Assembly (NCBI GenBank): GCA_964500515.1
Contig: CAZCNE010000003.1
Location: 1 to 64,000, forward strand
DNA length: 64,000 nucleotides
DNA from: Altimarinus sp964500515
Lineage (GTDB): Bacteria; Patescibacteriota; Gracilibacteria; BD1-5; UBA6164
Reading direction: 5' to 3'
Shown here piece after piece: positions 11,301-21,826 of the stretch (position 1 is the first letter of the stretch; each line of letters begins with the position of its first letter). A model generated the notes under the pieces. It was not told the origin of the DNA and made no database searches. It saw only the letters and a list, made by a program, of their open reading frames with translations. The translations under genes were made by a program, and so were the position numbers.

Positions 11301-11705
11301 CTAAAATTTATTGATAATAATTACAAAACCATAGCTGATTGAGAATGAAAATATAAATTTTTAATCACAAATAATTTAAAAGTTTGAAAATATAAGCTTT
11401 ACTTTCAAGTAACTGCAAACTGAAAAAATTATGATTATGAATCTTCTAGATTTATAGAAATAAACGAAAAATATTTAAATGATTTAAACGCATATAAATT
11501 AAAAAAATCAAAAACAAAGAAAAAGAAACTTAAAAAAATTAAAGCTCAAAAAAATCCGATAAAAAAAATAAAATATGAAATAAAATCTTTAAAAACTATA
11601 GATGATTTAAAAGAAAAACAAAAATCAAACAATAATATTTTAGTTTTTTTAACAACTATGTTAACTTGAAGTTTAGGATTTTTAGCCTTTAGAAAGTTTA
11701 ATTAA
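8337..11705 (+). CDS. Large secreted repeat protein with PKD-like cysteine modules and C-terminal membrane anchor
   Basis: 1122 residues. An N-terminal signal peptide (FLSLSFFVFSNFFSCFAQ) is followed by a Ser/Gly/Thr/Asn-rich segment. Then come at least six modules of roughly 100-130 residues, each with the pattern Y-x-C-x(4)-C-K-V-N, a W/Y-x-F-G core and CNP. This resembles PKD-type beta-sandwich repeats with added cysteines. Modules beginning near residues 208 and 337 are encoded by identical DNA (8958-9255 and 9345-9642). A Lys-rich region precedes the final helix (NNNILVFLTTMLTGSLGFLAF) and the tail RKFN, so the protein is probably surface-anchored. A contact or adhesion role is inferred. 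Confidence 0.75.
8958..9255 (+). repeat. Intragenic tandem repeat, copy A (298 bp)
   Basis: Identical to 9345-9642 over 298 bases, with a period of 387 bases (129 codons), inside the large surface protein gene. The first differences lie at 9256 and 9643. The lack of divergence implies a very recent duplication or gene conversion of one module. Confidence 0.9.
9345..9642 (+). repeat. Intragenic tandem repeat, copy B (298 bp)
   Basis: Second copy of 8958-9255, in frame. The spacer between the copies encodes a Gly/Ser/Asn-rich linker that has diverged. Confidence 0.9.
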
Positions 11706-11707
11706 GC

Positions 11708-12523
11708 TTATAAACTAATTTTTTCAAATAAAGTTCTAACAACTCTTTCGTTTATTTTTATTTTTCAAATTATTTTATTTGGAATTTTTCATATAATATT
11801 TTCAAAAATAATAGCTAGTCTTTTATTTGATAAGCTATGAGTGTTTTTTAAATTTTTCAAATGATTGAGATTTATAGAGTAGAATTTATTCAATAAAAAA
11901 ATTAATTTTTTCCAATTTGCTTTTTCTTTATCTAAATATTCTGCTTCCTTATCAGATAGTTTAATCTCTTCTATTAATTCTGTTGTTAAAAAATCCGTCC
12001 AAATCTTTACTGTATATTCGGTTTCTTCTAAAGATCTAGTATTTTTTTCTATTAAAGGTTTTATTTTATTTGGCAATGAGGAAGCCATTCTTTTTTTTGC
12101 TATTTCACTTTTTTCTCATCTTGTCCTTAATTCCCATTTAAACGTTTTTTTAAAAAGATTTAGTAAAACTGATGAAGGATTTTTACTTTTTACAGAATAA
12201 TTTAATCATTTATTATTTAGTCTTTCAAAAATACTTTCAACAGATAATCAATCAGAATAATATAATTTTATAATATACTCTATAGGATCAATTTTTTGTC
12301 AATATTCCAAACTTAATTTTTTTCATAATGATTCAAACTTCCTAAGACAAACTATTTGATTTCAAACCTTTAAAATTTTTCTTAAATCTTCTAAATTTTT
12401 TATGGCTCACTCTTGAGATAACTCATTTATTTCCAATAATCAATAATCAAAACTAAATCATTTCCTAATTATTTTTCAATATCAAGGTGTTTGAGTACAA
12501 GGATTAGCTAAAGTATATTTCAA
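11708..12523 (-). CDS. Unknown protein downstream of pyrB
   Basis: The open frame extends from 12553 to the TAA at 11708. No ATG occurs before codon 145 or so, and a TTG at 12523 is the first conventional start, giving about 271 residues. The sequence is Lys/Asn/Glu-rich and probably mostly helical, with segments such as YIIKLYYSDGLSVESIFERL that resemble helix-turn-helix spacing. No family is recognised. It lies about 60 bases downstream of pyrB on the same strand and ends 2 bases from the convergent surface protein gene. The start is the weakest part of this call; an ATT start or loss of the 5' end is also possible. Confidence 0.55.
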
Positions 12524-12584
12524 AATTTCGTTTAAATTATTAATATATATATATTAACTAATTATTTCAAATTTTGCAATTAAA

Positions 12585-13508
12585 TTAAATCAAAAGCAAA
12601 TAAAGCAAAGCCATTCTTACTGGAACTCAATTATGAGCTTGTCTAAAATATGCTGCATTTGGAAGTTTATCAATTTCTTTATCTATTTCATTAACTCTAG
12701 GAAGCGGATGCATAATTGTACTTTCTTTATTATTTCACAAAACTTCCAAATCAAGTATAAAGTCATATTTTAACATTTCGTATTCTGATTGATCAACAAA
12801 TCTTTCTCTTTGAATCCTAGTAACATAAATTATATCACTTCATTCAATTCATTCTTTATATTCTTTTGTTTCATTGTATAAAATATTATTTTCATCCAAA
12901 AATGATATAACCTTTTCAGGCATTTTTAGTTCATCTGGTGATATAAAAGTAAATTCTATATTTTCAAAAAGCCCTAATAAAAATACTAATGAGTGAGTAG
13001 TCCTACCGTATTTTAAATCTCAAACAATTGAGACTTTTAAATTGTCTAATCTACCTTTTTCTTTTAAAATTGTATATAAATCAAGAAGAGCTTGTGTAGG
13101 ATGTTCATGTGGTCAATCTCAAGCATTAATAACTGGTAAATCAGTAAAATTTGCAGTTTTTTGTGCACTATATGCTTCAGGATGTCTTATAGCAATTATA
13201 TCACAATAATTTGTTACAATCATAGCATTATCTTCTAAACATTCTCACTTTGACAAACTAGAATTTAATGATTCAGAAACAGTAATTACTTCTCAACCTA
13301 ATCTTTTCATTGCTGATTCAAAACTCAATCTTGTTCTTGTCGATGGTTCATAAAAAAGTGTTGCAAGTATTTTTCATGATAAAGGTTTATCTTTTTTTTC
13401 TCAAGATAAATATTTTTCCATTTCATTTGCTGTTTCAAAAATTAATTCTAAATCTTTTCTTGTAAATTGTTTTGTATGAAGAAGATCTTTAAAAGGTAAT
13501 TTGCTCAT
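12585..13508 (-). CDS. pyrB: Aspartate carbamoyltransferase catalytic subunit
   Basis: 307 residues, typical length. PyrB condenses carbamoyl phosphate with aspartate in de novo pyrimidine synthesis. Diagnostic motifs are present in order: FYEPSTRTRLSFESAMKRLG (carbamoyl-phosphate loop), IAIRHPEA, GDGPHEHPTQALLDLYT, GDLKYGRTTHSLV and HPLPRVNEI. TGA provides glycines in the GDGPHEHPTQ motif. No regulatory subunit gene (pyrI) or other pyrimidine gene is adjacent. In a reduced genome this may be an isolated step that uses scavenged intermediates; that point is inference. Confidence 0.95.
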
Positions 13509-13528
13509 AAAATAATATTAAATAATAA

Positions 13529-13559
13529 AAAAAGTTCTTTTTTATAAAAAAGAACTTTT
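13529..13559 (-). terminator. Hairpin terminator upstream of pyrB
   Basis: AAAAGTTCTTTTT and AAAAAGAACTTTT pair as a stem of about 12 bp. The minus-strand copy is followed by a T-rich run. It would stop transcription from the tail-anchored protein gene before pyrB. Confidence 0.75.
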
Positions 13560-13648
13560 AAAATTTAAAAACAAATCTTGATTATCTACAAGATTTAAAA
13601 TTTTTTTTATGTTATTAAAAAAAAATTTTATTAACATAACATAATTAA

Positions 13649-14041
13649 TTAAAAAATCCAAACTAACAATACAACTACTACTACAACTATTACCCATATC
13701 CACCATTTTGTATACCATTTTTGTATAGGTGAATCTGAAAAATCTGAACTAACATTTTTTTGAACATTAATTGCTTCATTATTTGGCAATTCAACATTTT
13801 CTGGAATAGTTTCAGTTTGTTGAACGGGTTGTTCTTGAACTACTGGTTCAGGAACAGTTGTAACTTCAGCTTGTTCAACTGGTGCTGGAGCAGAAACAGC
13901 TTCAACTGTAGTTTGTTTTACTGGAGATTGTTCTACAGAAATATTTTCTACAGGCTTAGAAGGAGCCACTGGAGCTGTATTATTTTCTGCTGGTACAACA
14001 GGATTTGCATTATTAACAAGATTTTGTTTATTTTCTTCCAT
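13649..14041 (-). CDS. Pro/Val/Glu/Gln-rich tail-anchored membrane protein
   Basis: 130 residues from the ATG at 14041. Residues 1-105 are low-complexity and hydrophilic, rich in Pro, Val, Glu, Thr and Gln (EQPVQQTETIPENVELP). The C-terminus is a single hydrophobic helix (WWIWVIVVVVVVLLVWIF) that ends the protein, so the soluble part probably faces the cytoplasm, although an N-out topology cannot be excluded. An upstream in-frame ATG at 14089 would add a basic leader, but MEENKQNL looks like the true start. No family is recognised. It uses no TGA codon. Confidence 0.7.
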   Translation of the reverse strand: MEENKQNLVNNANPVVPAENNTAPVAPSKPVENISVEQSPVKQTTVEAVSAPAPVEQAEVTTVPEPVVQEQPVQQTETIPENVELPNNEAINVQKNVSSDFSDSPIQKWYTKWWIWVIVVVVVVLLVWIF

Positions 14042-14140
14042 AATTATGTAGTTAAAAAATAAAATACGTCTCTTAATATTAATTTTCAAAAAGTATTATA
14101 TTTTCATTTTTATAATTTTCAAGTTAATAATTAAAATAAA

Positions 14141-14194
14141 AAAAAGTACAACTTTTTTCAAGTTATACTTAAATTGCTTTGTCTTTTTGTGGTG
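14141..14194 (-). terminator. Terminator A, probable original terminator of tRNA-Phe (repeat copy 1)
   Basis: On the minus strand AAGTATAACTT pairs with AAGTTGTACTT (one G-U) and is followed by eight T. It directly follows the left 21-bp tRNA-Phe fragment, which is where the tRNA's own terminator should lie before the element inserted. About 54 bases (14141-14194) recur with few changes at 14352-14406. Confidence 0.75.
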
Positions 14195-14210
14195 CCGAGG
14201 GGCGGGATTG
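14190..14210. repeat. Left attachment-site core (3' end of tRNA-Phe)
   Basis: The 21 bases TGGTGCCGAGGGGCGGGATT+G are identical to 17506-17526 and correspond to CCA plus the last 18 nucleotides of tRNA-Phe. This is the direct repeat expected at the far end of an element integrated into a tRNA 3' end. Confidence 0.88.
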
Positions 14211-14341
14211 GCTCCTACTCTACTAATTGTTTCACAATTAGTAGCTTCGGTAGGCCATCCGGCTAAATCTACTTTGGTAAATTTAGGTCAATTACAAGCT
14301 GATTTCATCAGCTAGTAATTGACTTCCCTCCTTTCAATCCC
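14204..14341. other. Multi-hairpin structured block (candidate RNA or attachment arm)
   Basis: Nested perfect or near-perfect pairings are visible: GGGATTG (14204) with CAATCCC (14335); GGCTCCTAC (14210) with GTAGGCC (14250, one bulge); CTACTAATTGT (14220) with ACAATTAGTAG (14234); CTAAATCTAC (14263) with GTAAATTTAG (14277); and GTCAATTAC-AGCTGA (14287) with TCAGCT-GTAATTGAC (14308). Together they give a closing stem with three hairpin arms. The block is richer in GC than its surroundings and fits no tRNA, tmRNA, RNase P or SRP pattern I know. The strand is undetermined. The minus-strand reading would end in the tRNA-like ...CCTCGGCACCA followed by terminator A. Confidence 0.6.
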
Positions 14342-14351
14342 TTAGATATAA

Positions 14352-14406
14352 AAAAAGTATAGCTTTTTTTCAAGCTATACTTAAATTACTTTGTCTTTTT
14401 GTGGTG
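14352..14406 (-). terminator. Terminator B (repeat copy 2, inside the element)
   Basis: AAGTATAGCTT pairs perfectly with AAGCTATACTT and is followed on the minus strand by a T run. The 55-base segment copies 14141-14194 with about seven differences and one extra T, so the hairpin block sits between two copies of a tRNA-terminator-like repeat. Confidence 0.7.
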
Positions 14407-14673
14407 TCAATTAAAAAATAAAATTTAAACCTATATAAAATATATAAAAATTAGATTAAATACAAAAAATAAAGTATTTTAATATAATGAAAAATGCAAA
14501 ATACTATTATTAAATAATATTACTTTAAAAATATAAAATGTGATAAAATAAAGATAACTATAAAAATTATATTTTATATTCATATTACAATAATTGAACC
14601 TATAATATATAAAACTTTAAATAAACATATAAAAATATATAATAGCTTAAATTTAAGTATAATAAAATAAATT
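14407..14673. other. AT-rich spacer with no recognisable gene
   Basis: Almost entirely A and T with stops in all frames. It presumably holds the promoter of the following gene, but no motif is distinct enough to call. Confidence 0.5.
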
Positions 14674-15099
14674 ATGAAAGAAAATTTTAAATGAAAAGCA
14701 AATATAAATTGATTTAAAAACAACCCACAAAATATCAATAAAAAATGAAGACCTAAAAAAGGACTTGCTTTTATAAATAATCAATTAAAAGAAAAAGGAT
14801 ATAATACAGTAACAAAACAAGACTTACAAAGTATATTTTTATATTTACTAAATTTAGATGAAGCAACACTTATAAAACTCAAAAAAAATAAAGAATCCCC
14901 TTTTATATTGAAAATTTTAATAAAAAGTTTATTAGATGAAAAAAGAGCTTTTGAAGTGGTAGAAAAATTACTTGATAGAAGTATATGAAAAGCCCCACAA
15001 AACGTAGAAAATAAAATAAATAATGATATTATAGTTAAAATTGTAGATGAACCAAAACAAGAGAATATAAAGTTTTTAGAAAATTTAGTTAATGAATAA
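14674..15099 (+). CDS. DUF5681-like protein (terminase small-subunit-like), element-encoded
   Basis: 141 residues. The N-terminus, KNNPQNINKKGRPKKGLAF, matches the phage-associated GNPKGRPKG pattern of DUF5681 proteins, and LLDRSIGKAPQ near residue 105 matches their conserved RAYGKPPQ-type motif. Such proteins are encoded near phage terminases and in phage-derived elements and are thought to bind DNA. The basic N-terminus and helical middle fit that. Here it is the only cargo gene beside the recombinase. The match is from memory of the motifs; a DNA-binding accessory or packaging-hijack function is inference. Confidence 0.65.
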
Positions 15100-15187
15100 A
15101 ACAACAACTCAAAAACAACACTAAATAATTTGCAAAAACAATTTCAAAGATATAATATAAACATATTATATAAAACATTAAATCTAT

Positions 15188-15248
15188 TTTTATTATTTTA
15201 TATAGGCTTAATAAACCCCAATTTATGAGCCTATATAAAATAATAAAA
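15188..15248. repeat. Perfect 21-bp inverted repeat with 19-base loop
   Basis: TTTTATTATTTTATATAGGCT (arm 15188-15208) pairs exactly with 15228-15248. The loop holds CCCCAA (15216-15221), which is complementary to TTGGGG at 15270-15275, so a pseudoknot is possible. It lies in the 387-base leader between the DUF5681-like gene and the recombinase. Confidence 0.8.
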
Positions 15249-15486
15249 GCAAGAAATATTTTAAAAATGTTGGGGCTTTTTAGAATATAAAACATATTAT
15301 TTAAAGTTAAATTAAAGCCCTTTAATAAAAATTAAAGTGGCTTTTTATTATTTAAAAAAGTAAATAGCTTTTGATAAATATAGTAAAATTTAAGTTTTAA
15401 TAGAATTTTAATTAAAAACAATACAAAAAAAATCTAACAAAAAACTTATTAAATTAAAATAAAAGGCAATTACTTATTATATTTTA
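15249..15486. other. Structured leader upstream of the recombinase gene
   Basis: No gene is seen. Besides the downstream strand of the possible pseudoknot, AAAGCC-CTTTAAT (15314-15326) pairs with ATTAAAG-GGCTTT and is followed by a T run on the plus strand, giving a plausible terminator or attenuator near 15314-15350. The remainder is AT-rich. Confidence 0.5.
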
Positions 15487-17613
<2,127 letters not shown>

Positions 17614-17773
17614 ATTTCTAATTACTTTGACGACTTGTATTATATGAAAAAATTTTATTTATCAAAATCTTTTTGTAAAATTTGATAAAAAAAGTAAAAT
17701 AAACATAAATTTATAATAGTTTTGAATATAATTTTACTATTTTTTAGCTTATTAATTCTTAATAATTGAAAAA

Positions 17774-18052
17774 ATGAAAGTTCAAGTATGTATGTGAAAA
17801 AAATGTAAAGAAAGATATAGTGAATATATTTATCAAAGATTAGAAAGAGATAAAGAAAGATTTGGTCTTGACAATGTTATACTTTCTACCTGTGCATGTA
17901 CAAACAATTGCGAGAAATGACCAGTTGTGAAATTTGATAAAAAAACTGAATTAAATATGGATCCTATAAAAGCTTCAAAAATTATGATGAATAAATGAAA
18001 ACAAAAAAAGAAAAAAAAGAATCATGATAAATCAAACGAAGATAGTGAATAA
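17774..18052 (+). CDS. Thioredoxin-like [2Fe-2S] ferredoxin
   Basis: 92 residues. VQVCMGKKCKE and ILSTCACTNNCEKGPVV supply four cysteines in the order and spacing of thioredoxin-fold [2Fe-2S] ferredoxins (the NuoE/Shethna-type family: C-x(4)-C ... C-x(3)-C-x-x-GP). The expected role is soluble electron transfer; a possible partner in this window is the 2-oxoacid:ferredoxin oxidoreductase at 47829-50143, but that link is inference. The last 25 residues are a Lys/Asn-rich tail (KQKKKKKNHDKS) beyond the fold. The gene lies between the tRNA-Phe element and cysS, with about 130 bases to cysS. Confidence 0.78.
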
Positions 18053-18182
18053 TTCAAAAAATATTTTTTGTTGTTTAGATTAGTATATAAAGGATTTCCA
18101 AATTTTAATTAATTTATTAATTTGTAATCTGTTAATTTATTAATTTCAAATTTTCACTTTTTACCTTTTAAAATATCTCCCC

Positions 18183-19706
18183 ATGTTACATATTTACAAT
18201 ACCCTGACAAGAAAAAAAGAAAAATTTAAACCTATTAAACAAGATGAAGTTAAACTTTATTTTTGTTGACCAACTGTTTACAATTATGCCCATATTTGAA
18301 ATTTAAGAGCTTATATAACTGCAGATCTTGTTATAAAAACTCTTAAATTTTTATGATATAATGTTAAAACTTTGGAAAATATTACAGATATAGAAGATAA
18401 AACTATAAGAGAAAGTCAAAAATCTTGAGAAAGTTTAAAAGAATATACTGAAAAATTTACAAAATATTATAAAAATGACATAGAAAAACTTTGAATAAAA
18501 GTTGATAAATTAGTCCCAATTTCTACACTTATAGATGAAATGGTAGATATGATAAATATATTATTAAAAAAATGATATGCATATATTTGAGAAGATAAAA
18601 GTGTGTATTATGATATTTCTAAATTCAAAGATTATTGAAAATTGGCAAATCTTGATTTTAAGTGAATGAGAAAAAATGTAAGAATAAATAATGATGAATA
18701 TGAAAAAGAAAATGCTTCTGATTTTGTACTTTGGAAAGCCTGGAAAGAAAGTGATTGAGAAAATTATTGGGAGAAAGAGTTTTTAGATATCAGTCATCAG
18801 TCATTAGGTATTAAAAACGAATGAAAAATAAAAACTCAAAACTCAAAACTCATTTTAAAAGGTCGTCCTGGTTGGCATATAGAATGTAGTGCTTGTAATT
18901 TAGTTCATTTTTGACCTGAAATTGACATACATATGTGATGAGTTGATCTTATTTTTCCACATCATCAAAATGAAATAGCACAAAGTGAAGCTGTGACATG
19001 AAAAAAATTTACAAGATATTGGATTCATAGTTGACACCTAATGGTCGACTGAAAAAAAATGAGTAAAAGTTTAAATAATTTTTATACTTTAAATGATATA
19101 GAAAAAAAATACAAATGAAAAATATGTGATTCAAATTTATATAGAAGTTTTAGATTAAGTTTTATAAATTGAAATTATAGAGATAATATAGATTTTTCTT
19201 TCAAAAAACTAGAACAAAATTTTAATAGTATAGAAAGAATTGATGAAACTATTAAAAATATTGAAAACTACAAAAATCAAATTATAAACTGAAAAATAAA
19301 AACTCACTTATGAGTCCAAATTGAGTTTAGAAATCATATGCAAGAAATAATAAAACATTTTGTAGAAAAACTCAAAGATGATTTCAATTTTGTTGAATCT
19401 TTAGCTATATTTTTTGATTTTATAAAATATATAAATATTTGACTAAGAGAGAATAAATTTTCTTTAAAAGAAATAGAATCAATTACAGAAATGTTAAAAA
19501 ATTTTAATGAAGTTTTTTGAATTCTTGATTTTTCTTCGAATCAAGAAATAAAATTACCTAAAGAAGTTGAAGAAAAATTACAAGAAAGAAACAAAGCTAA
19601 AAAAGAAAAAAACTTTTCTCAAGCTGATAAGTTAAGAGAAGAAATTGAAGCTCTTTGATATGAAGTAATAGATGATAGAAATTGAAGTAGAGTTGTGAGA
19701 AAATAA
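18183..19706 (+). CDS. cysS: Cysteinyl-tRNA synthetase with an extra insert
   Basis: 507 residues. It charges tRNA-Cys with cysteine in the cytoplasm. The HIGH motif appears as YAHIGNLRAY and KMSKS as KKMSKSLNNF. Zinc ligands are present: Cys in LYFCGPTV, Cys in GWHIECSA, and the histidines of IFPHHQNEIAQSEA. Between the WKAWKES motif and GRPGWHIEC there is an unusual insert at about residues 200-228, encoded by repetitive DNA (18793-18860) with runs of AAACTCAAAACTC. In relatives this join is only a few residues long (WxSPWGxGRPGWHIEC). The frame is intact across it, so the enzyme probably tolerates the insert as a surface loop. Confidence 0.95.
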
Positions 19707-19913
19707 GAAATAATAATTTTTATGATATTAATAAATTTAGAAAAATTCCTAACTCTGAAACTTTATCTTCTTTGATTTTATCAAAATTGTCTTTAATTTT
19801 ATGATTTTTAACCTTGGATAATTTTTCAATTCTAAGCAATTTTTATTTATTTATTGTAAATATATAAAAATAAGTTTTATTTCAATATTTAAAACAAATT
19901 TAAAAAACAAAAA

Positions 19914-21767
19914 ATGAAACATTTAAAAATTAAAATAAATAAATTTGATATTTCTTGAGAAGAAATACTAAAAAATATAGATTTTACACTCAATAAAAAT
20001 GATAAAATAGCAATAGTTTGATGAAATTGAACAGGAAAAACTACTTTATTAAAAATAATAACTTGAGAAATAAAAGATTTTGATTGAATTATAGAAAATA
20101 TAGGTTCAATAAATTTATGATATTTGGCTCAAACTTACAATGATGATGAAAATAAAACTGTTTATGAAGAACTAAAAGATTGATTTATTGAGATAAACAA
20201 ACTTGAACAAGAGATTAAAGAATTAGAAAATAAATTGAAAATTAATGATGAAGAATCACAAAATAAACAAAATCCCCTTAGCCCCCTTTATCAAGGGGGG
20301 ACCTCATCCATCATCCCTGCAGAGGAAGGAATCTACAAAAGTGATAAAAATACTTTTGATGATTCCTGATTAAGTCTGGGATGACAAGAAGAACAAAATC
20401 TTTTACAATTTTATTCAGAAAAACTTGAACAATTCAATAATCATTGAGGATATAATTATAATTCAATTCTTATGTCTGTTGCTTCTTGACTTGGAATTGT
20501 AGACTTATTAAAATCAAAATTAACTGAAATTAGTTGATGACAAAGAACAAAAGTTGCTTTGTGAAAAGTTCTTATTTTATCCCCAGATATACTTTTTTTA
20601 GATGAACCTACAAATTTCATAGATATGGCTAGTTTAGAATGGCTTGAATCATACCTGCAAAATAAATGGAATTCTTGATATGTAATAATTTCTCATGATA
20701 GAGAATTTTTAGACAAAACTTGTAAAAAAACTTTTGAAATTCAAAAAAATAGAGCTTTAAATTTTTATCATTGAAACTACACTTATTATGTAAAAGAAAA
20801 AGAAAAAAGAGAAACTAAACTTAAAGAAGACTATGAAAGACAAGAAGATTGGATTTTAAATCAAGAAAAACTTATAAATAGATTTAGAGCTTGAAGTAGA
20901 GCTTGATGGGCTAAATCAAGAGAAAAGATGCTAGATAAAATTGAAAAAGTTGAGGCTCCATTTATAGTTAGAAAAACAAAGTTTTTATTTCAAGAAGCCT
21001 GAGATATTTGAGATAAAATATTATATTTTAAACAAGTTTTTATTGGTAGAAAAGATCCTCTGTTTTTTATAAATGATTTAACTTTATATAAATGACAAAA
21101 AATTTGAATAGTTTGAGAAAATTGAGTAGGAAAATCTACATTTATAAAAAGTATAATAGGTCAAATTGATTTTTTGGATTGAGAATTTAAAAAAGCAAAA
21201 TGACTAAAAATTGGTTATTATAGCCAAATGCATAATGAATTAAAAAAAGAAAAAACCATAAGAGAAAATTTTATAGAAAATTGATTTGATTATACTACTG
21301 AACATTTAGTGTGAATTTTAAATCATTATCTTTTTGAATATGCTGATTTAGATAAAAAAGTTTCTGCTTTATCATGATGACAATTAAGCAAGCTTGCTTT
21401 TGCAATTTTATGACAAAAAGAATATGATTTACTTATACTTGATGAACCTACAAATCATCTTGATTATGATACTAGAGAATCTCTTGAACAAGCTCTTGAA
21501 AGGTACAACTGAACTTTACTTTTTATAAGTCATGATAGATATTTTGTAAACAAAATTGCTACAAATATTTGGATCATAAAAGATAATGAATTAATTGTAA
21601 GTTATGGTAATTATGAGGATTATAAATACAAAGAAGAATATGGGATAAACATGGATATGAGTTTATTTGATGAAGAATGACAACTTAATTTTGTACTCGA
21701 AGAAAAACTAGGAGAAAAAGAATTTAAAAGATTAAAAAATAAATTTAAAAAGTATTGAAGAAAGTAA
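19914..21767 (+). CDS. ABC-F family ATPase with a palindromic-repeat insert
   Basis: 617 residues with two ABC domains and no membrane segments, as in ribosome-associated ABC-F proteins (Uup/EttA type). Domain 1 has VGGNGTGKTT, ISGGQRTKVAL and ILFLDEPTNFID; domain 2 has VGENGVGKST, LSGGQLSKLAF and LLILDEPTNHLD; both have SHDR. The linker between domains is basic and helical (RFRAGSRAGWAKSREK). Family members act at the ribosomal E site in translation or antibiotic protection; which subtype this is cannot be said. In domain 1, at about residues 120-142, an in-frame insert (NPLSPLYQGG...) comes from the dispersed CCCCCTTTATCAAGGGGG repeat. Confidence 0.9.
20273..20336. repeat. Dispersed palindromic repeat inside the ABC-F gene
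   Basis: AATCCCCTTAGCCCCCTTTATCAAGGGGGG is followed by CATCCCTGCAGAGGAAGGAATC. It matches the reverse complement of the 5210-5270 intergenic repeat in both module order and sequence. It sits in frame in domain 1 of an otherwise normal gene. Confidence 0.8.
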
Positions 21768-21826
21768 TTTTTTGTAATATTAAAAAGGCTATGATAATAT
21801 AAATATAATTTTATAACTGATAAACT

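Noticed and set aside
8337..11705. CRISPR-like array suggested by regular repeats
   Set aside because: The repeats are 298 bp long, only two are identical, and the whole stretch is one open frame encoding a surface protein.
13760..14062. 100-residue plus-strand frame
   Set aside because: Antisense of the tail-anchored protein gene; its composition has no protein-like pattern.
14204..14341. Possible tRNA or tmRNA in the hairpin block
   Set aside because: Although it ends in a tRNA-Phe-like 3' sequence, no matching 5' acceptor strand exists nearby, the central arm has 11 bp with a 3-base loop, and no tmRNA tag frame is visible.
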